In this document: piece after piece, positions 60,612-64,000 of the stretch | Position numbering within the stretch: the first letter of the stretch is position 1 | Layout: each line of letters opens with the position of its first letter | Source of the DNA: Rhynchopus euleeides | Lineage: Eukaryota > Euglenozoa > Diplonemea > Diplonemida > Diplonemidae | Direction: 5' to 3' | Length of the DNA stretch: 64,000 nucleotides | NCBI GenBank assembly: GCA_963210315.1 | Contig: OY723264.1 | Location: forward strand, 1,116,001 to 1,180,000 | Made by a program: the position numbers and the translations under genes | Notes under the pieces: model-generated | Seen by the model: only the letters and a program-made list of their open reading frames with translations | Told to the model about the DNA's origin: nothing | Databases searched by the model: none

Positions 60612-63600
60612 CCCTTCCCCCCCCCCCTCCGCCTCATCGCGGCTACAACAATAGAGTAAAGGAGAGGTCGACTCAGTGTGACCATGCCTTTCTCTACTTC
60701 ACTGCCCCCCCCCCTGTCTGTTCACTTTTGGCAATCACTCCCTTCACTCTCGACGATACCCACCGCCACCCCCCCCCCCCGTTAGTCCCGAAGAAAAAGA
60801 AGATGTCGTTCTGATTTGAATTGCGGCTCCACGAGGAGGGCATATCCCCCTTTCTCGCCGTTCTCGATTTCGTTGGCACACCATGCCCCCCACCACCCGA
60901 AGACACCGCTTGCCTTGATGCGGGTGTGGACACGCTAGTGTGCCGAACGATGCAGCGAGTGAGGTAGCAGGGAGCAGGGGGAGTGGGGGGTGGGGTGTTG
61001 AAAGCACACAATCTACACTTTTTTACGCATCATGCATGTGCTTTAAAACAAACTTACTGATCGCCTTTCGCTGTGTCAATTCGCTGTGTGGCAAAGCCTG
61101 CTGCGCAGTGTCTTGTCGCAAGTTCGCCGTGTGGCAAGCCTGTTGTTGCACAGGGGTGTGTTTGCTGCTCAGCTCCGGGAGGGTCCCCAGAGCAAAAGCG
61201 ACGCTGATTAGCGTCAGCACGGTTGGCAATTGTTCAATATTCGGGTCAGGATTGGCAACAGCTCATTTTGGTCCGTCCAGCTAATTTGGCAAATCGCCAA
61301 TAACACCGCCTGACTCCGCCAAACTCCGGCCGGAATCGGAGCTGACCACGACGGACACCGTCACTGGGGAGCGAAACGGACACCACATGGGCAAAATGGC
61401 ACCATCACGGTTCGTACGGAGCCCAAATACGCCAGGGAACGGGTTTTCGGAGCTGCCGATTTTGAGGTCCAGTTTTGGTGGGTCCTTACCTTTGAGTATT
61501 GAAACCAATTGCCAACCGTGCCGTCAGGGCCATGGATAACAGGACTTACCGTGTTGTGCAGAGGCTCGACACAGCTAGATAACGCCAGGGAATCCATACC
61601 TGTCTGAAGAGTCAGTGGCGTGTGCTGGAGAGCAGGCTTGAAACCGAGATGGTGGCAAAGAGTTGTTCCCATCCATCGTCGGGGCGCCCAACACACACGG
61701 GCGGGGGGAGGGGCGGGGGGCGGTGCCGGTGGTGCCGGTCACTCTGTCGAGTTGCAGAAAAAAAGCGTGAATGCCCCTAACAAAATATGGTGTCGGCGTT
61801 TACAGTTCTGACACAGGATGGAGTGTTCACACGGGTGCACAACGCTACCGCCACTCCCTTCTCCCCCACCCCCTCCCTGCCTCCGGGTTGCTCTCTTCCA
61901 GAGATCATAGATCTCGTATTATTACTAATAACCACAGCAACCGTTGACATCCCCCCCTCCCCTCCCCACCCCCCCCCCCCTTTGGCTACGACCCTGCCGT
62001 CTCATCCTCCTTGTCAGGACTGTGGCCGGTCGATACCCCTCCCCCCCCAAAAAAATCCATACCGGGCTGTGTTGCTTGTGTTGCGCGATAGCCGAACCAA
62101 ACAGAGTATACACCTATCCCTTTCTCTCTCTCTCTCTCTCCCCTCCCCCCTCCGTCCCCACCCCCACCCCCCCCCCCCCCCCCGGTGATCCCGCATTTTT
62201 TTGAAAACACGCCCTCTCCTGTATGGCATCCCATCCCTCCTCCCAACACACCCCCGACTTGCAATCGAGTGAAGAAGGGGTGTGGGGGGGGGGGAGGGGA
62301 GGGGAGGGTGGTCGACGTTTCGCCTTTGCTTTCTTCCCGAAGATCCATATCCATATCCACTCCACACATACCCTCCCCCCCTCACGCAATATTGTTATCA
62401 CTCCTGTATCTGTGACTTCCCGTTATTCCTTCACACGCATCGATGGAGGATGGAAGGGTTTCACATGGGTTCAAATGCATGATTTTGGTACTGCCATCCG
62501 TCATGCGATGCCATCCATAATCATGCTCTCGCCCCTTCGAAAGGAGTATTCAAGAAGGGGGGGGGGGAAGAGTTAGGAGGGGGTAGTGTGGGGGGGAGGT
62601 TCCCGGAAAAGTAAAACGGGGATGGAAGGGAAGGGGGGGGGGGAGGGGGAGGAAATGTCCGATTTTGATGGGTGTTGTGTTTTTTTGGCAGTCTCCTGCC
62701 CCCCCTCCCCCCCCCCCCCCCCTCAGAGGGAGATGTGCCTGGCATTCTCAGAAGAAAGTTATGCTAACCGCCATTGTGCTTCGTTGTTGCAATGTTGTTA
62801 CGAGAAGTACACCGCTTTCTGACAAACACTGTGTGCAACAGATCCTGGCAGTGCTCCGCCAGGTTATTCGGTTGCTGCAGCAGAAGAAAAACAAATCGCA
62901 TTTGCTCGGCTCTTGGGGGCAAGTTGTGTATGTCGCCTAGCTCTCTTCGCGTTGTCATTTGATTTGTCGTCACTCAAAAAACCCCCCTCCCACCCCCCCC
63001 CCCCCCCCACTATGCTTCCTCCCGTTGTGCATTGATCTTCCTTGTACAGCATATCTGGTGCAGTGACTACAAAAAGGACTAACATTGCGAGAAGGTGCTG
63101 GGAGATTTACTTTTCCATTCCCTCTCGACGATCAAACCCCCACTATGCTTCTCGCTCCTTTGGCAACACTGCGGGCCACAGTTGGGTCGGCCTGCACACC
63201 CAGCTTAGTTCTTTTCTTTGTGGGGGCCGCCGACAATAATGCGGCACGGAGAGAGAGGGGGGGGGGAGAAAGGAGGGGGGGGTGTTCGTCAGGTTATTAC
63301 CTTCGATTACTGGGGCTTGTCTGGCATCTGCTCCCCACACCCCCCCCCCCCCACCCCACCTCTGCTTCCCACCCCCAAGTGGTTTCCTGTATTTTTTTTG
63401 CAGTTTGCGTTTCTCGCGTGTCGGCAGGCTGGGGCAAGCCACTGTTGTTCTCGAGGCGACGTCCGCGTTACGGAATTTCAGAACAAAAATCGGAAATGTC
63501 CTTGATTGGGTCAGGCTTGTCTGATCTTTGGCCTGGAGTTCTTGCTCGATTGCTGGCCCAGTGTTTACACCTCAGTCACCCTGTTGACTCTGGCATTCCG

Positions 63601-64000
63601 GTAACGATGACAAGATCTGGGACACATTATTTATCTCCGCGTGACGTGAGAAACGGGCAAAATGCCCGGGACATTGCCGTTGTCTTCGTTGGTCGGCTTC
63701 TGTAACGGCATGCACAACTCCCTCCCCCCTCCCCTCCCCTCCCTGAGTCCACACACCCAGGCGGGAAGAAGAGCTGTCAGGTCAAACACAAGCTTTTCTG
63801 TGTGTGGGGGGGGGGGGGGGCACACCTTCGCTCAGAAGTGCAGAAAAGGCGGGAAACAATAGTGAGCTACCTCACATTTTTTTGGCTTCAAGTTTGGCTG
63901 GAAGAAAAGGTGACACAGAAGAGAAGGCCCCGACAGTGTGAGTGAGCTGTGTGCTGAGGCTGTTGACCACCGAAGGTGCAAAAAAACAAAAAAAGAGATG
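60612..64000. other. Terminal spacer without recognisable gene
   Basis: C/G-run-rich sequence with many short open frames but no motif. Strong polypyrimidine tracts ending in AG (for example TTTTTTTTGCAG at 63393-63404 and TTTTTTTGGCAG at 62679-62690) could be acceptors of a gene not otherwise visible. The frame 63085-63705 lacks protein-like composition. Confidence 0.45.
63821..63931. mobile_element. Older MITE relative (type 2), third copy
   Basis: It contains CACCTTCGCTCAGAAGTGCAG at one end and GGTGACACAGAAGAGAAGGCC at the other, with an insertion in the middle relative to 37638-37725. No target duplication is clear. Confidence 0.55.

Noticed and set aside
63085-63705. 206-codon open frame near the right end
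   Set aside because: Composition is low-complexity across a G-run and a C-run, and there is no motif or good start context.

Overview
The window is nuclear DNA from a GC-rich unicellular eukaryote. The genes are interrupted by short introns with GT-AG borders, almost all starting GTATG and ending CACAG. They encode eukaryotic families: legumain, PP2C, ataxin-2, and PB1, UBA and ubiquitin-fold proteins. Spacers are full of C or G runs of 10 or more. The Cys/His repeats of the PB1-UBA protein and the DUF4116-like segment resemble proteins I associate with algae and alveolates such as dinoflagellates or chromerids. I cannot name the species.

Layout. All recognised host genes lie on the + strand: the end of a legumain gene (2-727), a pseudokinase-PP2C fusion (2533-5633), a 10 kb repeat-rich spacer (5634-15760), a coiled-coil protein (15761-17122), a protein with a C-terminal F5/8C-like fold (17404-19782), a two-exon HAD-like (DUF2608) phosphatase whose intron carries a hAT-like element (20414-24812), a ubiquitin-fold Cys-rich protein (26848-27591), a PB1/Cys-His-repeat/UBA protein (28359-30086), a ubiquitin-fold protein joined to a RINT-1-like tethering region (31147-33885), a TPMT-family methyltransferase (34610-35305), and a polyQ ataxin-2 homologue. 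The ataxin-2 gene has six clear exons at 36657-40719 and a probable last exon at 56216-56320, across a 15.5 kb transposon-filled intron. The last 7.7 kb holds a 3 kb long-TIR transposon (57645-60611) and no recognisable host gene.

Mobile DNA is the most striking content. Eighteen copies of one 109-bp element (three subtypes) each have a perfect 3-bp target duplication, and 13 of them sit in the ataxin-2 intron. Two complete copies and one truncated copy of a 1.15 kb element with ~365-bp inverted ends and a TA target are also present. Others are an apparently intact 910-aa hAT transposase, elements with 6-bp target duplications, a satellite-like ~190-bp repeat, and several palindromic repeat families.

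How the genes fit together: three neighbouring genes (26.8-33.9 kb) carry ubiquitin-type folds (Ubl, PB1, UBA, Ubl). This may be a small ubiquitin/autophagy-related neighbourhood, but that is inference from position and domains only. The other genes look like unrelated housekeeping or regulatory genes.
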